Shown in pieces: positions 26,925-36,288 of a stretch of DNA of 64,000 nt. Below the pieces are notes generated by a model. The model saw nothing but the letters and a program-made list of their open reading frames with translations. It made no database searches and was not told the DNA's origin. Source of the DNA: Cobetia amphilecti. GTDB lineage: Bacteria > Pseudomonadota > Gammaproteobacteria > Pseudomonadales > Halomonadaceae. The translations under genes and the position numbers were made by a program. How positions within the stretch are numbered: position 1 is the stretch's first letter; the number at the start of each line of letters is the position of its first letter. The stretch lies in NCBI RefSeq assembly GCF_030010415.1, contig NZ_JASCSA010000014.1. One strand, written 5' to 3'.

Positions 26925-27959
26925 TCAGCGCTGCGCTTCGAGTTCCTTGCGCACAATGGCGGCGCCAGCGCTGAGTGCCTGCAGCTTGCCGCGGGCAACT
27001 TCACGGGAGAGAGGTGCCATGCCGCAGTTGGTGCAGGGGTAGAGCTTGTCGGCATCCACGAACTGCAGCGCCTTGCGCAGGGTCTCGGCGACTTCTTCCG
27101 GTGTCTCGATGTTGTTGCTGGCGACATCGATGGCGCCAACCATGACCTTCTTGCCACGGATCAGCTCGATCAGCTCCATCGGCACGTGGGAGTTGTGGCA
27201 TTCCAGCGAGACGATATCGATGTTGGATTGCTGAAGCTTGGGGAAGGCTTCTTCGTACTGACGCCATTCGGAGCCCAGGGTGTTCTTCCAGTCGGTGTTG
27301 GCCTTGATGCCGTAGCCGTAACAGATGTGGATGGCGGTCTCGCACTTGAGGCCTTCGATCGCACGCTCTAGCGTGGCGATACCCCATTCATTCACTTCAT
27401 CGAAGAACACGTTGAAGGCCGGTTCATCGAACTGGATGATGTCGACGCCTGCCGCTTCGAGTTCCTTGGCTTCCTCGTTGAGGATCTTGGCGAATTCCCA
27501 CGCCAGCTTCTCGCGGCTCTTGTAATGGCCATCGAAGAGGGTGTCGACCATGGTCATCGGGCCAGGCAGTGCCCACTTGATCGGTTGATCAGTCTGCGAG
27601 CGCAGGAATTTGGCATCTTCGACAAACACCGGCTTCTGGCGGGAAACCGGGCCGACCACGGACGGCACGCTGGCCTCGTAGCGATCCCGGATCTTGACGG
27701 TTTCGCGTTTCTCGAAATCCACACCATTCAGGTGTTCGATGAAGGTGGTGACGAAGTGCTGACGCGATTGCTCGCCATCGCTGACGATGTCGATCCCGGC
27801 GTGCTGCTGCTCCTGCAGGGAGACGCGCAGCGCATCCTGCTTGCCCGCGACCAGTGCCTCACCTTCGAGTTTCCAGGGGGACCAGAGGACCTCCGGTTCG
27901 GCGAGCCAGGACGGTTTCGGCAGGCTGCCAGCGGTGGAGGTCGGGAGTAATCGTGTCAT
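26925..27959 (-). CDS. mesD: Folate-independent methionine synthase core MesD
   Basis: The 344-residue protein corresponds to the catalytic half of cobalamin-independent methionine synthase without the N-terminal folate half. Zinc and homocysteine ligand motifs are visible: IQFDEPAFN, AIHICYGYG and CTNCGMAPLSR near the end. The adjacent DUF1852 gene identifies the MesD subtype, which is known to need MesX and oxygen and uses an unknown methyl donor instead of methyltetrahydrofolate. It sits 97 bp downstream of mesX, probably one operon. Intact and of normal length. Confidence 0.85.
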   Translation of the reverse strand: MTRLLPTSTAGSLPKPSWLAEPEVLWSPWKLEGEALVAGKQDALRVSLQEQQHAGIDIVSDGEQSRQHFVTTFIEHLNGVDFEKRETVKIRDRYEASVPSVVGPVSRQKPVFVEDAKFLRSQTDQPIKWALPGPMTMVDTLFDGHYKSREKLAWEFAKILNEEAKELEAAGVDIIQFDEPAFNVFFDEVNEWGIATLERAIEGLKCETAIHICYGYGIKANTDWKNTLGSEWRQYEEAFPKLQQSNIDIVSLECHNSHVPMELIELIRGKKVMVGAIDVASNNIETPEEVAETLRKALQFVDADKLYPCTNCGMAPLSREVARGKLQALSAGAAIVRKELEAQR

Positions 27960-28056
27960 GATGAATAACCTTGTCCTTGGAATGGTTTAGATAGCGAATG
28001 TCGTTCGTCGATCAGCGCGCGCTGTTTGCGGATCAGTGAGCTGACCAATGAGGGAT

Positions 28057-29046
28057 TTATTGGTTGGCGGACCAGTTGGCGGACCACTGCTCGAGCAGGC
28101 TCTGGTAGGGCTTGATGAAGCTCTCTTCCACGAACTTGCCCTGCTCGATGGCGAGCTGGCTGCGCTCTTCGCGGTCGTACACGATGCGCGTCAGTGAATG
28201 GTCCTGCTGCTTCAGGCTCGCCTGATAGGATTTGCCGGCCACGGAATTGGCGTTGTAGACCTCAGGACGATAGATCTTCTGGAAGGTGTCCATGGTGCTG
28301 ATGGTGCTGATCAGTTCCAGATTGCTGTAATCGTTGAGCAGATCGCCGGTGTGATAGAAGGCCAGCGGCGCAACGCTGCCCGGCGGCATGAAGTAGCGCA
28401 CCTTCAGGCCCATCTTGTTGAAGTACTCATCGGTCAGGGAATAATCGTCCTGGCGATATTCCACCCCGAGGATCGGGTGCACGTTCTCGGTCTGCTGATA
28501 GGTCTTGGTGGTGGAGACGCTGATGCAGATGACCGGCGGCTTCTTGAAGCATTCCTTGTAGGTGGGGGAACCCACGAAGGCTTGGAACAGGTTGCCGTGC
28601 AGCTCACCGAACTGCTCCGGCACGCTGAAGGAGTCCTTGCCCTTGTTGTGCTCCAGCAGGCGCACGCTGAAGTCATAATCGCGCACGTAGGACGAGAAGT
28701 TGTTGCCGGTCACGCCGTCAATGCGCTGATTCGTCTGGTGGTCGACGATGGTGGTCTGCAGGATCTCGATGATCGGCAGAGCATTGTCGGAACGCGCGGC
28801 ATCGAGATTCAGCTCGACGGAGATGATGTCCAGCTCGACGGAGTAACGATCGCCCTTGGGGTTGTCCCAGTTGGCCAGCGCATTGAATCGGTTGTTGATC
28901 ATGTTCAGCGTGCTGCGCAGGTTCTGCTGACGGCTCTCACCACGCGCCAGGTTGGCGAAGTTGGTGGTCAGGCGGGTGTTTTCCGCCGGAATGTAGTTCT
29001 CGTCGAAGCGCAGACTCTTGATGCTGAAACCGAATTCGTTGCTCAT
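28057..29046 (-). CDS. mesX: DUF1852 protein MesX, partner of MesD
   Basis: The 329-residue protein is a DUF1852 member: FGFSIKSLRFDENYIPAE at the N-terminus and ISTMDTFQKIYRPEVYNANS in the C-terminal third are typical. Family members are encoded next to mesD and are required for its methionine synthase activity; the chemistry they perform is not settled. No signal peptide or membrane segment is seen. It is first in the minus-strand operon mesX-mesD. Confidence 0.85.
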   Translation of the reverse strand: MSNEFGFSIKSLRFDENYIPAENTRLTTNFANLARGESRQQNLRSTLNMINNRFNALANWDNPKGDRYSVELDIISVELNLDAARSDNALPIIEILQTTIVDHQTNQRIDGVTGNNFSSYVRDYDFSVRLLEHNKGKDSFSVPEQFGELHGNLFQAFVGSPTYKECFKKPPVICISVSTTKTYQQTENVHPILGVEYRQDDYSLTDEYFNKMGLKVRYFMPPGSVAPLAFYHTGDLLNDYSNLELISTISTMDTFQKIYRPEVYNANSVAGKSYQASLKQQDHSLTRIVYDREERSQLAIEQGKFVEESFIKPYQSLLEQWSANWSANQ

Positions 29047-29569
29047 GGTCGTTCACCCTGATCCTGAGAGAGAAAAATTCACTGTGTCGTCGACATCTTC
29101 CCGTAATCTTTCAGGCGTCTCGTGAGCGGGTTGCTCTCTGTGAGAACGCATCCATGCCGGGAGAGGCACGCTGCTCGCCATCACATTCCGTGTGCTGGCT
29201 GTGAAGTGCAGCGTCATGGGAAGTCTTCATCAACGATCTGATGGAGGTGAGTATCTAGTGCCTAGCTCCATGAGACAAACTGGATTTTTTAATATTCAAG
29301 TTGAGTGAAATTCATGATGGGGGCGGGCGTCATTTCGGGCGCTGTGAAAACAGGCGAATCGAGCGGGGTAGGCGGGCTCAGTACGAGCGTAACGTGAGCC
29401 GCAGAGACGTTGACGTGAGGAGTGGGTAAGAAGGGAAAGAATGGAAAACACAAGCTAGCCCAAACTTCCGCTCGGGCCAGCGTGTGTGGCAGGCACCTGA
29501 CGCTTTAGAGCACGACATCCTCATGCACTCTTCATGCTCTTCACACTCGGCCATGAAGGTGCAGCTGGC
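29047..29569. other. Leader of mesX and 3' spacer of the regulator gene
   Basis: This holds the upstream region of mesX on the right strand and the 3' flank of the sigma-54 activator gene. I could not fold a recognisable SAM, SAH or cobalamin riboswitch, nor find a clear MetR box. An AT-rich patch at 29284-29310 is the best place for the mesX promoter. Confidence 0.35.
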
Positions 29570-31672
29570 TCATGAGGCGAGCGGCTGATGATTGGGTGCC
29601 ACCAGGCCATGGCGGCGCATGCGGCGGTAGATGGTGGGCCGCGAGACGCCGAGTTGGCGGGCGACCTGGCTGACGTTCCAGTCCGTGTGGCGCAACAGCT
29701 CGAGCAATTCGCCTGCCTCTTCCCCAGCCTCCGCAGATGCGGGCGCTGGAGAGGTAGTGCTCGAGGAAGCGCCGGATGCAAAGGGGGAGGCAGCGGCAAG
29801 CGGAGTGGTAGTCCCGCGGGCGCGGCCGGTGTGGGTCTGGCAGACCTCCGGTAGATCATGCAGGGTGATTTCATCACCCTCCGCGGTGGCCATCGCGAAG
29901 GCAATCGCATTGCGCAGTTGGCGGATATTGCCCGGCCAGTGATGATTCAGCAGCGCACTGATGGCATCAGCGCGCAGGTGGAGTGACTGGTCGCGTTCGG
30001 CCTGCAGTTCCGCATGCAGCTTGCGAATGAGGTAGTGGCGGTCGGCGCGCTCACGCAGTGCGGGTAGCAGGAGTTCGGCGCCGTTGAGTCGGTAGTAGAG
30101 GTCTTCGCGGAATTGCCCGCTGGCGATCAGCTCCGTGACATCACGATGGGTGGCAGTGATGACGCGAATATCTACCTTGATGGGTGTCTCGGCCCCCAGG
30201 GGTGACACCTCCCGCTCGGCGAGTACGCGCAACAGGCGTGATTGGAGCGGCAGTGGCATGTCGCCGATCTCATCCAGAAACAGTGTGCCACCGTCGGCCT
30301 GTTGGATCAGGCCTCGCATGCCCTTGGGCCTTCCTCCCGTGAAGGCGCCCGGCAGATAGCCGAAGAGCTCACTTTCAATCAGCGACTCCGGAATGGCGGC
30401 GCAGTTCACCGCCACGAAGTGCGCCTTGGCGCGTGGCCCGCTGTCATGCAGCGCCCGCGCCAACACTTCCTTGCCAGTGCCCGTCTCACCACGAATCAGG
30501 ATGCTCACATTCTCATGGCGCATGCGCCGCGCCAGCTTGAGCAGCCGGTGCATGGAAGGGTCATCTCCCGCGAGCTGGTCCAGCTCGGGCACCGGGTCAT
30601 CCTGCTGACTGACGGTGGGGAGGGCCCGCACCGGATAGCCGCGTGGCTCGATCAGCGTCACGAAGACGATGGCGTCATCCGCCCGCAGACGGAAGGCGCG
30701 AATCTGATCCAGGCTGGCGTGCGGAATGCTCAACAGTTCATTGAGCTCCCCATCGAACAGTTGCGTGACGGCGGGCAGGGTAGAGACCGTCCACGGTGGC
30801 CAGCGCTCCAGATGCGCATCGATCAGGCGTCGGCCTTCGTGATTGGCAGCGATTACCTTGCCATCTTCCTGAATGGCAAACAGGCCACGACCATTCAGGT
30901 GCACGAATTCCCGCGCCGTGTCGAAGCGCAGGATCAGGCAATCCCGATAGCGATGCAGGAAGTAGGCATCCTCGATCATGCGGGCATGCAGGGTGACCAG
31001 GGAGAGGGCAAAGGTCTGGCTCTCCTGCGGGCGGGGCGATTTCAGCGCCGAGATGTCGAGGGCGGCGATCACACGGCCCTGGGGATCGGTGATGGGGGCC
31101 GCCGTACAGGTCAGATCGATGTGGGTGGCATCGAAGTGCTCACGCTGATGGCAGGTGACGGCTGCACCATCGTGCAGACAGGTGCCCGCCGCCGAGGTGC
31201 CGGCATAGCGCTCGTTCCAGTCCGAGCCGAGATAGAGACCCGCGCGCCGCAGCTCACTCAACTGATCACGTTGACCTCGAAAGTCCACCGCGATACCGCG
31301 TTGATCGGTGAGGATCAGCGCATAGCCATGCTGTGCGATCTGGCTATAGAGCCGCTCAACACCGGCACGTGCCACGTGCAGCAGCTCATCCGCCGATTCC
31401 TGATGATCGCGCAGCGCCTGCTGGGTGAGAACGCGGACAGGGCGAGGGCGGCTGGGGTCGAGCTGATATTTCTCCAGACAGCGCTGCCAGGAGCGACGGA
31501 TGACATCGCGCTGAGCCTTGGGGAAGACGTCGCGGCCTTCGCCCAGTTGCATCAGGGTCTGGATATGCTGCTGCTTGTCGGACGGCATCGTGTCGAGTTG
31601 GCGGATCATGGCTGCCTCGGCGCTGGCCGTCTCGAGACGGCTCTTTTGGTAGTGGCTATGGCGCTTGTGCAA
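29570..31672 (-). CDS. Sigma-54-dependent activator, AcoR-like (GAF-AAA-Fis)
   Basis: The 700-residue protein has an N-terminal GAF-like sensor region (about 75-330), a central AAA+ domain and a C-terminal Fis-type HTH (WNVSQVARQLGVSRPTIYRR). In the AAA+ part, Walker A GETGTGKE, LFGYLPGAFTGG and GTLFLDEIGDMPL are clear; the sigma-54 contact loop reads GAFTGG instead of GAFTGA. The architecture is that of AcoR-type activators that sense acetoin or other small ketones. It is divergent from a monooxygenase/SDR operon that has a -24/-12 promoter, its likely target. Start could instead be Met22 or Met29; the first 30 residues are of doubtful reality. Confidence 0.88.
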   Translation of the reverse strand: MHKRHSHYQKSRLETASAEAAMIRQLDTMPSDKQQHIQTLMQLGEGRDVFPKAQRDVIRRSWQRCLEKYQLDPSRPRPVRVLTQQALRDHQESADELLHVARAGVERLYSQIAQHGYALILTDQRGIAVDFRGQRDQLSELRRAGLYLGSDWNERYAGTSAAGTCLHDGAAVTCHQREHFDATHIDLTCTAAPITDPQGRVIAALDISALKSPRPQESQTFALSLVTLHARMIEDAYFLHRYRDCLILRFDTAREFVHLNGRGLFAIQEDGKVIAANHEGRRLIDAHLERWPPWTVSTLPAVTQLFDGELNELLSIPHASLDQIRAFRLRADDAIVFVTLIEPRGYPVRALPTVSQQDDPVPELDQLAGDDPSMHRLLKLARRMRHENVSILIRGETGTGKEVLARALHDSGPRAKAHFVAVNCAAIPESLIESELFGYLPGAFTGGRPKGMRGLIQQADGGTLFLDEIGDMPLPLQSRLLRVLAEREVSPLGAETPIKVDIRVITATHRDVTELIASGQFREDLYYRLNGAELLLPALRERADRHYLIRKLHAELQAERDQSLHLRADAISALLNHHWPGNIRQLRNAIAFAMATAEGDEITLHDLPEVCQTHTGRARGTTTPLAAASPFASGASSSTTSPAPASAEAGEEAGELLELLRHTDWNVSQVARQLGVSRPTIYRRMRRHGLVAPNHQPLAS

Positions 31673-31802
31673 GTGGCGATGGCTCTTGTGAAAGTGGCAA
31701 TCGCGGTTGTCACAACAGCGTCCATAGCAAAAGTGGCGTGTGCTCCTTCAAGCGTATGCGGTGTGGCGGGAGCGTCAATCACCCTGCCCTGCATCCTTGG
31801 TC

Positions 31803-31826
31803 GGGGCGTTACAGGTGTAACGCCCC
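31803..31826. promoter_or_regulatory. Inverted repeat, candidate activator binding site
   Basis: GGGGCGTTAC (31803-31812), loop AGGT, and its exact complement (31817-31826). The inner GTTAC...GTAAC resembles sites of AcoR-type activators. It lies about 150 bp upstream of the -24/-12 promoter, a normal enhancer distance, between the divergent genes. Confidence 0.55.
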
Positions 31827-31965
31827 GTGTCGGGCGTACGGCGTACAGTTGTCACGAGGAAGGTGGAGAGCCCGGCGAGTCGAGGAGGGTGGTGATTCGG
31901 TAGTGGCGAATTTTTGTCATTCACGGCAGGTGCTTACGAGCTTTGTTAGTCGTGCATGACGAAGC

Positions 31966-31980
31966 TGGCATGCTTGATGC
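31966..31980 (+). promoter_or_regulatory. Sigma-54 (-24/-12) promoter
   Basis: TGGCATGCTTGATGC matches the TGGCACG-N4-TTGC consensus at all but two positions, with GG and GC exactly 10 bp apart. A start site near 31992 would leave a 40-nt leader before the ATG at 32031. The divergent gene encodes a sigma-54 activator. Confidence 0.75.
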
Positions 31981-32030
31981 CTTGGATGGGAGGCGTGACT
32001 ACAACATCCAACAACACGCGGAGAGACGCC

Positions 32031-33827
32031 ATGACCGCACGCACGCCAACTCAGATCGCTCAGCAATGGCTCGATGATTTCGAGTCCTCCCTGACTCAGC
32101 GCGATATCGCCCGGGTTCTCTCGTTGTTTGGCGAGGAATGCTACTGGCGCGATTTGATCGCCTTCACCTGGAATCTCAAGACGTCGGAGGGCAAGGATGA
32201 GATCCAGTCGATGCTCGCGGCGACCCTCGAGCATGTCGCTCCCTCTCACTGGCAACTGGATGGTGAGGCCAGTGAGGCAGGCGGCATCGTCGAGGCCTGG
32301 TTCACCTTCGAGACCGCCGATGCACGCGGCAAGGGCTTGTTGCGCCTGAAGGAAGGGCGCTGCTGGACACTGTTGACCGCCATGCGCGAACTCAAGGAAT
32401 TCCCCGAACCGCTGGGTATGCAACGCCCCAAGGGCGCCGAGCATGGTGCCAACAAGCAACGTGAGACCTGGCTTGAGTCGCGTCAGCGCGAAGAGGCTGA
32501 ACTGGGCTACGAGCGCCAGCCGTATTGCGTGATCATCGGTGGCGGTCAGGGCGGCATCGGGCTGGCCGCAAGGCTCAGACAGATGGATGTGCCGACCATC
32601 GTGATCGACAAGAATCCGCGCGCGGGCGATGCCTGGCGCAATCGCTACAAGTCCCTGTGTCTGCATGATCCGGTGTGGTACGACCACATGCCTTACATCC
32701 CCTTCCCGACAAACTGGCCGGTCTTCGCGCCCAAGGACAAGGTCGCGGACTGGCTGGAGATGTACACCAGGATCATGGAGCTCAATTACTGGAATTCCAC
32801 GACCTGTGAGAGTGCGCACTTCGATGAGGCAAGCGGCGAGTGGGTGGTCGAGGTAGTGCGCGACGGCAAGCCCGTGACCTTGCGGCCCAAGCAGTTGGTG
32901 CTGGCCACAGGCATGTCGGGTATGCCTAATGTGCCGCACTTCCCGGGGGCTGAAACCTTCGAAGGCGAGCAGCAACACTCTAGTCAGCACCCGGGGCCGG
33001 ACGCCTATCGTGGCAAGAAGGTGGTCGTGGTGGGGGCCAACAATTCCGCTCACGATATCTGCGCCGCGCTGTGGGAGCACGACGCGGACGTGACCATGCT
33101 GCAGCGCTCCTCCACGCATGTGGTGAAGTCCAACTCGCTGATGGAAGAGGCGCTGGGGCCGCTCTATTCCGAGCAGGCGGTGCAAAACGGCATCGACCAC
33201 CACAAGGCGGACCTGATCTTTGCCTCGATTCCCTATCGGATACTGCCCGACTTCCAGCGCCCGATCTTCGAGGCGATCCGCAAGCGCGACGCCGACTACT
33301 ACCGCCGGTTGGAGGCGGCGGGGTTCCTGCTCGATTTCGGCGATGACGACTCGGGCCTGTTCCTGAAATACCTGCGCCGCGGCTCCGGCTACTACATCGA
33401 TGTGGGCGCCTGTGATCTGGTCGCCAATGGTGACATCAAGCTACGCAGTGGCGTCGGCATCGAGCGCATCAACCCGCGCTCGGTCACTCTGACCGACGGC
33501 TCGGAATTGCCCGCCGATCTGATCGTCTATGCCACTGGCTACGGCTCGATGAATGGCTGGGCGGCACGAATCATTTCGCAGGAGGTCGCTGACAAGGTCG
33601 GCAAATGCTGGGGCATGGGCTCCGATACGCTCAAGGACCCCGGTCCCTGGGAGGGGGAGCTGCGCAACATGTGGAAGCCGACCCAGCAGCAGGCATTGTG
33701 GTTCCACGGCGGCAACCTGCACCAATCCCGTCACTATTCCCAGTATCTGGCGCTGCAGCTCAAGGCGCGACTCGAGGGTATCCCGACGCCGGTCTACGGC
33801 CTTCAGGAAGTCCACCACCTGAGCTGA
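32031..33827 (+). CDS. Flavin-containing monooxygenase with N-terminal NTF2-like domain
   Basis: The 598-residue protein has an NTF2/SnoaL-like domain (about 1-140), then an FAD-binding GxGxxG fold (IIGGGQGGIGLAARL near 165) and an NAD(P)H-binding fold (VVVVGANNSAHDIC near 330), with the conserved YATGYGSM near the C-terminus. These mark a Baeyer-Villiger/N-oxide type class B monooxygenase. ATG at 32031 is chosen because it follows a GGAGAG site and lies just downstream of the -24/-12 promoter, whereas the longer frame would begin upstream of that promoter. With the SDR gene 84 bp downstream it likely oxidises a ketone or alcohol sensed by the AcoR-like activator; substrate unknown. Confidence 0.85.
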   Translation: MTARTPTQIAQQWLDDFESSLTQRDIARVLSLFGEECYWRDLIAFTWNLKTSEGKDEIQSMLAATLEHVAPSHWQLDGEASEAGGIVEAWFTFETADARGKGLLRLKEGRCWTLLTAMRELKEFPEPLGMQRPKGAEHGANKQRETWLESRQREEAELGYERQPYCVIIGGGQGGIGLAARLRQMDVPTIVIDKNPRAGDAWRNRYKSLCLHDPVWYDHMPYIPFPTNWPVFAPKDKVADWLEMYTRIMELNYWNSTTCESAHFDEASGEWVVEVVRDGKPVTLRPKQLVLATGMSGMPNVPHFPGAETFEGEQQHSSQHPGPDAYRGKKVVVVGANNSAHDICAALWEHDADVTMLQRSSTHVVKSNSLMEEALGPLYSEQAVQNGIDHHKADLIFASIPYRILPDFQRPIFEAIRKRDADYYRRLEAAGFLLDFGDDDSGLFLKYLRRGSGYYIDVGACDLVANGDIKLRSGVGIERINPRSVTLTDGSELPADLIVYATGYGSMNGWAARIISQEVADKVGKCWGMGSDTLKDPGPWEGELRNMWKPTQQQALWFHGGNLHQSRHYSQYLALQLKARLEGIPTPVYGLQEVHHLS

Positions 33828-33911
33828 GGCCAGTGGCGCTGGGCACTGTGCCAGCGCCGTGGCAGCAGCGCAGCATTTGCAGATTTCAGTGAGAGATTCA
33901 GGAGACGACTC

Positions 33912-34688
33912 ATGCAACTGAACGACAAGATTGCCTTGGTGACAGGCGGTGGGCGCGGTATCGGTCAGGGGATCGCGCTGGCATTGGCCAAGGCGGGCGC
34001 GGATGTGGTGGTGGCGGATCTGGATCTCGCCATCGCCCGCGAGACGGCGGCAAAAGTGGAGGCACTGGGCAGGCGTTGTCTGGCGCTGCAGGTTGATGTC
34101 TCGCATGCGGCATCCGTGCGGCGCTTGATCGAGGAGGCTGAAGCCGGAATCGGCCCGCTCGATATCGCCGTCAACAATGCCGGCATCATCGGCATCCATT
34201 CCATCGATGCGCTGACAGTGGAGGAGTGGGACCGCGTCATGAACGTCAATGCGCGAGGCACCTTCCTATGCACTCAGGCCGAGGTCGCCGTGATGCGCTC
34301 ACGCCGCGTCGGGCGGATCATCAACGTGGCCTCGATGGCCGGCAAGGTCGGCTTCCCTGATCTGTCGCACTATTGCGCTTCAAAGTTCGCCGTCATTGGC
34401 TTTACCAATGCCGTCGCCAAGGAGGTCGCAGCGGAAGGCATCACCGTCAATGCGCTCTGTCCAGGCATTGTCGGCACTGGCATGTGGCGGGGCGTGAGCG
34501 GACTCTCCGCGCGCTGGAGCGAAGAAGGGGAAAGCGAGCCCGCTGCATGGGAGCGCCTGCAGAAGAGCCTGCTACCCCAGGGAGTCGCCCAGACACCGGA
34601 GGACATGGGGCAGCTGGTGGTCTACCTCGCCCAGGCTGAACACGTGACAGGGCAGGCCATCGCCGTCGATGGTGGCTTCACGCTGTGA
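33912..34688 (+). CDS. Short-chain dehydrogenase/reductase (SDR)
   Basis: A classical SDR of 258 residues: cofactor motif TGGGRGIG (12-19), NNAG near 88, catalytic Ser in NVASMAG, and YCASK. Asp after the second strand (VADLD) suggests NAD(H) preference. It follows the flavin monooxygenase gene in the sigma-54-driven operon and probably interconverts an alcohol and a ketone in the same pathway. Ribosome site AGGAGACG precedes the ATG. Confidence 0.92.
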   Translation: MQLNDKIALVTGGGRGIGQGIALALAKAGADVVVADLDLAIARETAAKVEALGRRCLALQVDVSHAASVRRLIEEAEAGIGPLDIAVNNAGIIGIHSIDALTVEEWDRVMNVNARGTFLCTQAEVAVMRSRRVGRIINVASMAGKVGFPDLSHYCASKFAVIGFTNAVAKEVAAEGITVNALCPGIVGTGMWRGVSGLSARWSEEGESEPAAWERLQKSLLPQGVAQTPEDMGQLVVYLAQAEHVTGQAIAVDGGFTL

Positions 34689-34770
34689 GTCAGGAATGAG
34701 CCAGCATTGAGTCAGCACAGAGAGCAAGGTTTGAGCTCAGTGGCTGACGGCAAGGGGGATCGCATGACAC

Positions 34771-34802
34771 AACGCCGCCTTCCGGCAACGGGAGGCGGCG
34801 TT
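34771..34802 (+). terminator. Hairpin at end of monooxygenase/SDR operon
   Basis: AACGCCGCCT (34771-34780) pairs with AGGCGGCGTT (34793-34802) around a 12-nt loop. The T run is short (TTATGGTGT), so the terminator is moderate. Confidence 0.65.
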
Positions 34803-34872
34803 ATGGTGTCTGGTCTGTTGCACAAAGTATTCAGTCCAGCTTCACCCTGCACTGAGCGGCCAGCGATAGGGA

Positions 34873-35346
34873 TCAGTAGAGGTGAACGGCCTCCAGGCGG
34901 GCACGCGACACACCTTGCTCATCGATCAGGGTCAGTGTCTTGCCGTCTATCTGCCAGCCGGAAACGTCATTGAGTGTCGCGAGGAAATCGCGTTCGAGCG
35001 TTGCTACTTCACCGGGGCATGCCATGCGGGTGGTGGCCAGACGATCGAAGCTGAGTTCGTGCTCGTCGTGGTGGTATTCCCCCATCAGGCGATTGCAGCC
35101 GGTGGAACCGGCCACTCGCGAGTTCTTTGTCGAAGCGTCAGGGGTATGCAAGACGAAATGGGCTTCACGCTTGCCATCCACCACGGGTGTCGGCTGGTCA
35201 TCGAGTGTCACCAGCTTCCAGTAAGTGTTCTCCAGCGGCTCATCGACCGCGTGATTGTCGTCAGGGGATTGAGCGCCCGCGCAGCCGCCCAGGGTGAGTG
35301 CTGCGCTCATCACGGCGGCCCCTGTCATCACTTGAGTCGGTTTCAT
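34873..35346 (-). CDS. META-domain lipoprotein (HslJ-like)
   Basis: The 157-residue protein starts with a lipoprotein signal peptide ending in LTLGGC, so it should be anchored to the outer membrane. The mature part is a META/HslJ domain: TYWKLVTLDDQP, AGSTGCNRLMGEY, RMACP and a Trp-containing end. HslJ relatives are linked to heat shock and novobiocin resistance. ATG at 35346 with GGGAG-like upstream bases is preferred over the start eight codons earlier, since it gives a compact signal peptide. Monocistronic. Confidence 0.85.
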   Translation of the reverse strand: MKPTQVMTGAAVMSAALTLGGCAGAQSPDDNHAVDEPLENTYWKLVTLDDQPTPVVDGKREAHFVLHTPDASTKNSRVAGSTGCNRLMGEYHHDEHELSFDRLATTRMACPGEVATLERDFLATLNDVSGWQIDGKTLTLIDEQGVSRARLEAVHLY

Positions 35347-35604
35347 TCGGGTGTCTCCCTCCAATGTCATGGGGCAGATTACGCTATCACGTTGATTGCT
35401 GTGAGGTAGAGGCTCTCGGGGATGACTTGGGCGCTATCGGTGGTGACTGTCAGTGAGGGCGAGCGCACAGCCCTGTTCATGGGTTCCTGAAAAAGCAGGC
35501 AGACGACTGATGCCTAAAAGTGATCTATCAAGATAAATATTAATCGCTTTTTTGGATTTTTTCTCGATGCATACTCGAATGGAGCCCATAGATTGGAGTA
35601 GATC

Positions 35605-36288
35605 ATGATTGCGTCTTCGGTAGATTCCGGCATTCCCGCCCTGGCAGATCCCGCTCATATCGAGGCCCTGCGTAGCATCGTGACGCCGCACCTTAGCGAT
35701 AACCTGGATCGCCTGAGTGGTATTCGCGGCCTGACGCCTTATCACGACGGCACCAAATTGGTCGGCACCGCATTCACCGTCAAATGCCGCGCTGGTGACA
35801 ACCTGTATATCTACCAGGCACTGACGATGTTGCGTCCGGGACATGTGCTGGTGATCGACGGCAGTGGCCATCTGGACAACGCGCTGGTGGGTGAGCTCAT
35901 CAAGTGTTACGCCCAGCAGCGCGGTTGCGTGGGATTGGTGGTGGACGGCGCCATTCGAGACATCAAGGCATTCGCGGAAGATAGCTTCCCTTGCTATGGC
36001 CGCGGCAGCATTCATCGTGGCCCTTACAAGAATGGGCCGGGTGCGCTCAATGTTCCCGTCTGTGTCGGCGGGCAGGTCGTGAATCCGGGCGACATCGTGG
36101 TAGGAGATGAAGATGGGCTGGTCACCTTCGCTCAGTCCGAGGCGCCCGCGTTGATCGAGGCTGCCAAGGCCAGTTTCCGGAAAGAGGCCGGCATCATGGA
36201 GGAAATCTCGAGCGGCCAGCATTACCAGCACTGGCTGGATGCGGTACTCATCTCCAAAGGCCTTGAATACGGGGAAGCACACGCATGA
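35605..36288 (+). CDS. RraA-family aldolase/decarboxylase
   Basis: The 227-residue protein has the RraA fold: SDNLDRLSGIRGL, GTAFTVKCRAGDN, GHVLVIDGSG, GLVVDGAIRDIKA (the Arg-Asp metal/substrate motif) and NPGDIVVGDEDG. Members are 4-hydroxy-4-methyl-2-oxoglutarate or 4-carboxy-4-hydroxy-2-oxoadipate aldolases and oxaloacetate decarboxylases, releasing pyruvate. The stop overlaps the ATG of the aminotransferase (ATGA), so both are co-translated. With an aminotransferase and a dicarboxylate carrier it probably degrades an amino dicarboxylic acid such as a hydroxy(methyl)glutamate; that is inference. Confidence 0.85.
   Translation: MIASSVDSGIPALADPAHIEALRSIVTPHLSDNLDRLSGIRGLTPYHDGTKLVGTAFTVKCRAGDNLYIYQALTMLRPGHVLVIDGSGHLDNALVGELIKCYAQQRGCVGLVVDGAIRDIKAFAEDSFPCYGRGSIHRGPYKNGPGALNVPVCVGGQVVNPGDIVVGDEDGLVTFAQSEAPALIEAAKASFRKEAGIMEEISSGQHYQHWLDAVLISKGLEYGEAHA

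Noticed and set aside
28198..29061. 287-codon plus-strand frame opposite mesX
   Set aside because: Antisense shadow of a recognised DUF1852 gene; very Val/Gly/Arg/His-rich.
29047..29400. SAM or cobalamin riboswitch ahead of mesX
   Set aside because: I looked for the conserved cores on the minus strand and could not assemble either fold.
30242..31903. Long plus-strand open frame (553 codons) opposite the sigma-54 activator
   Set aside because: It is the antisense of a clearly recognisable AAA+ activator and its translation has no domain or natural composition.
31917..33203. 428-codon minus-strand frame opposite the monooxygenase gene
   Set aside because: It mirrors the coding of the flavin monooxygenase; its translation is His/Arg/Gly-rich with no motif.
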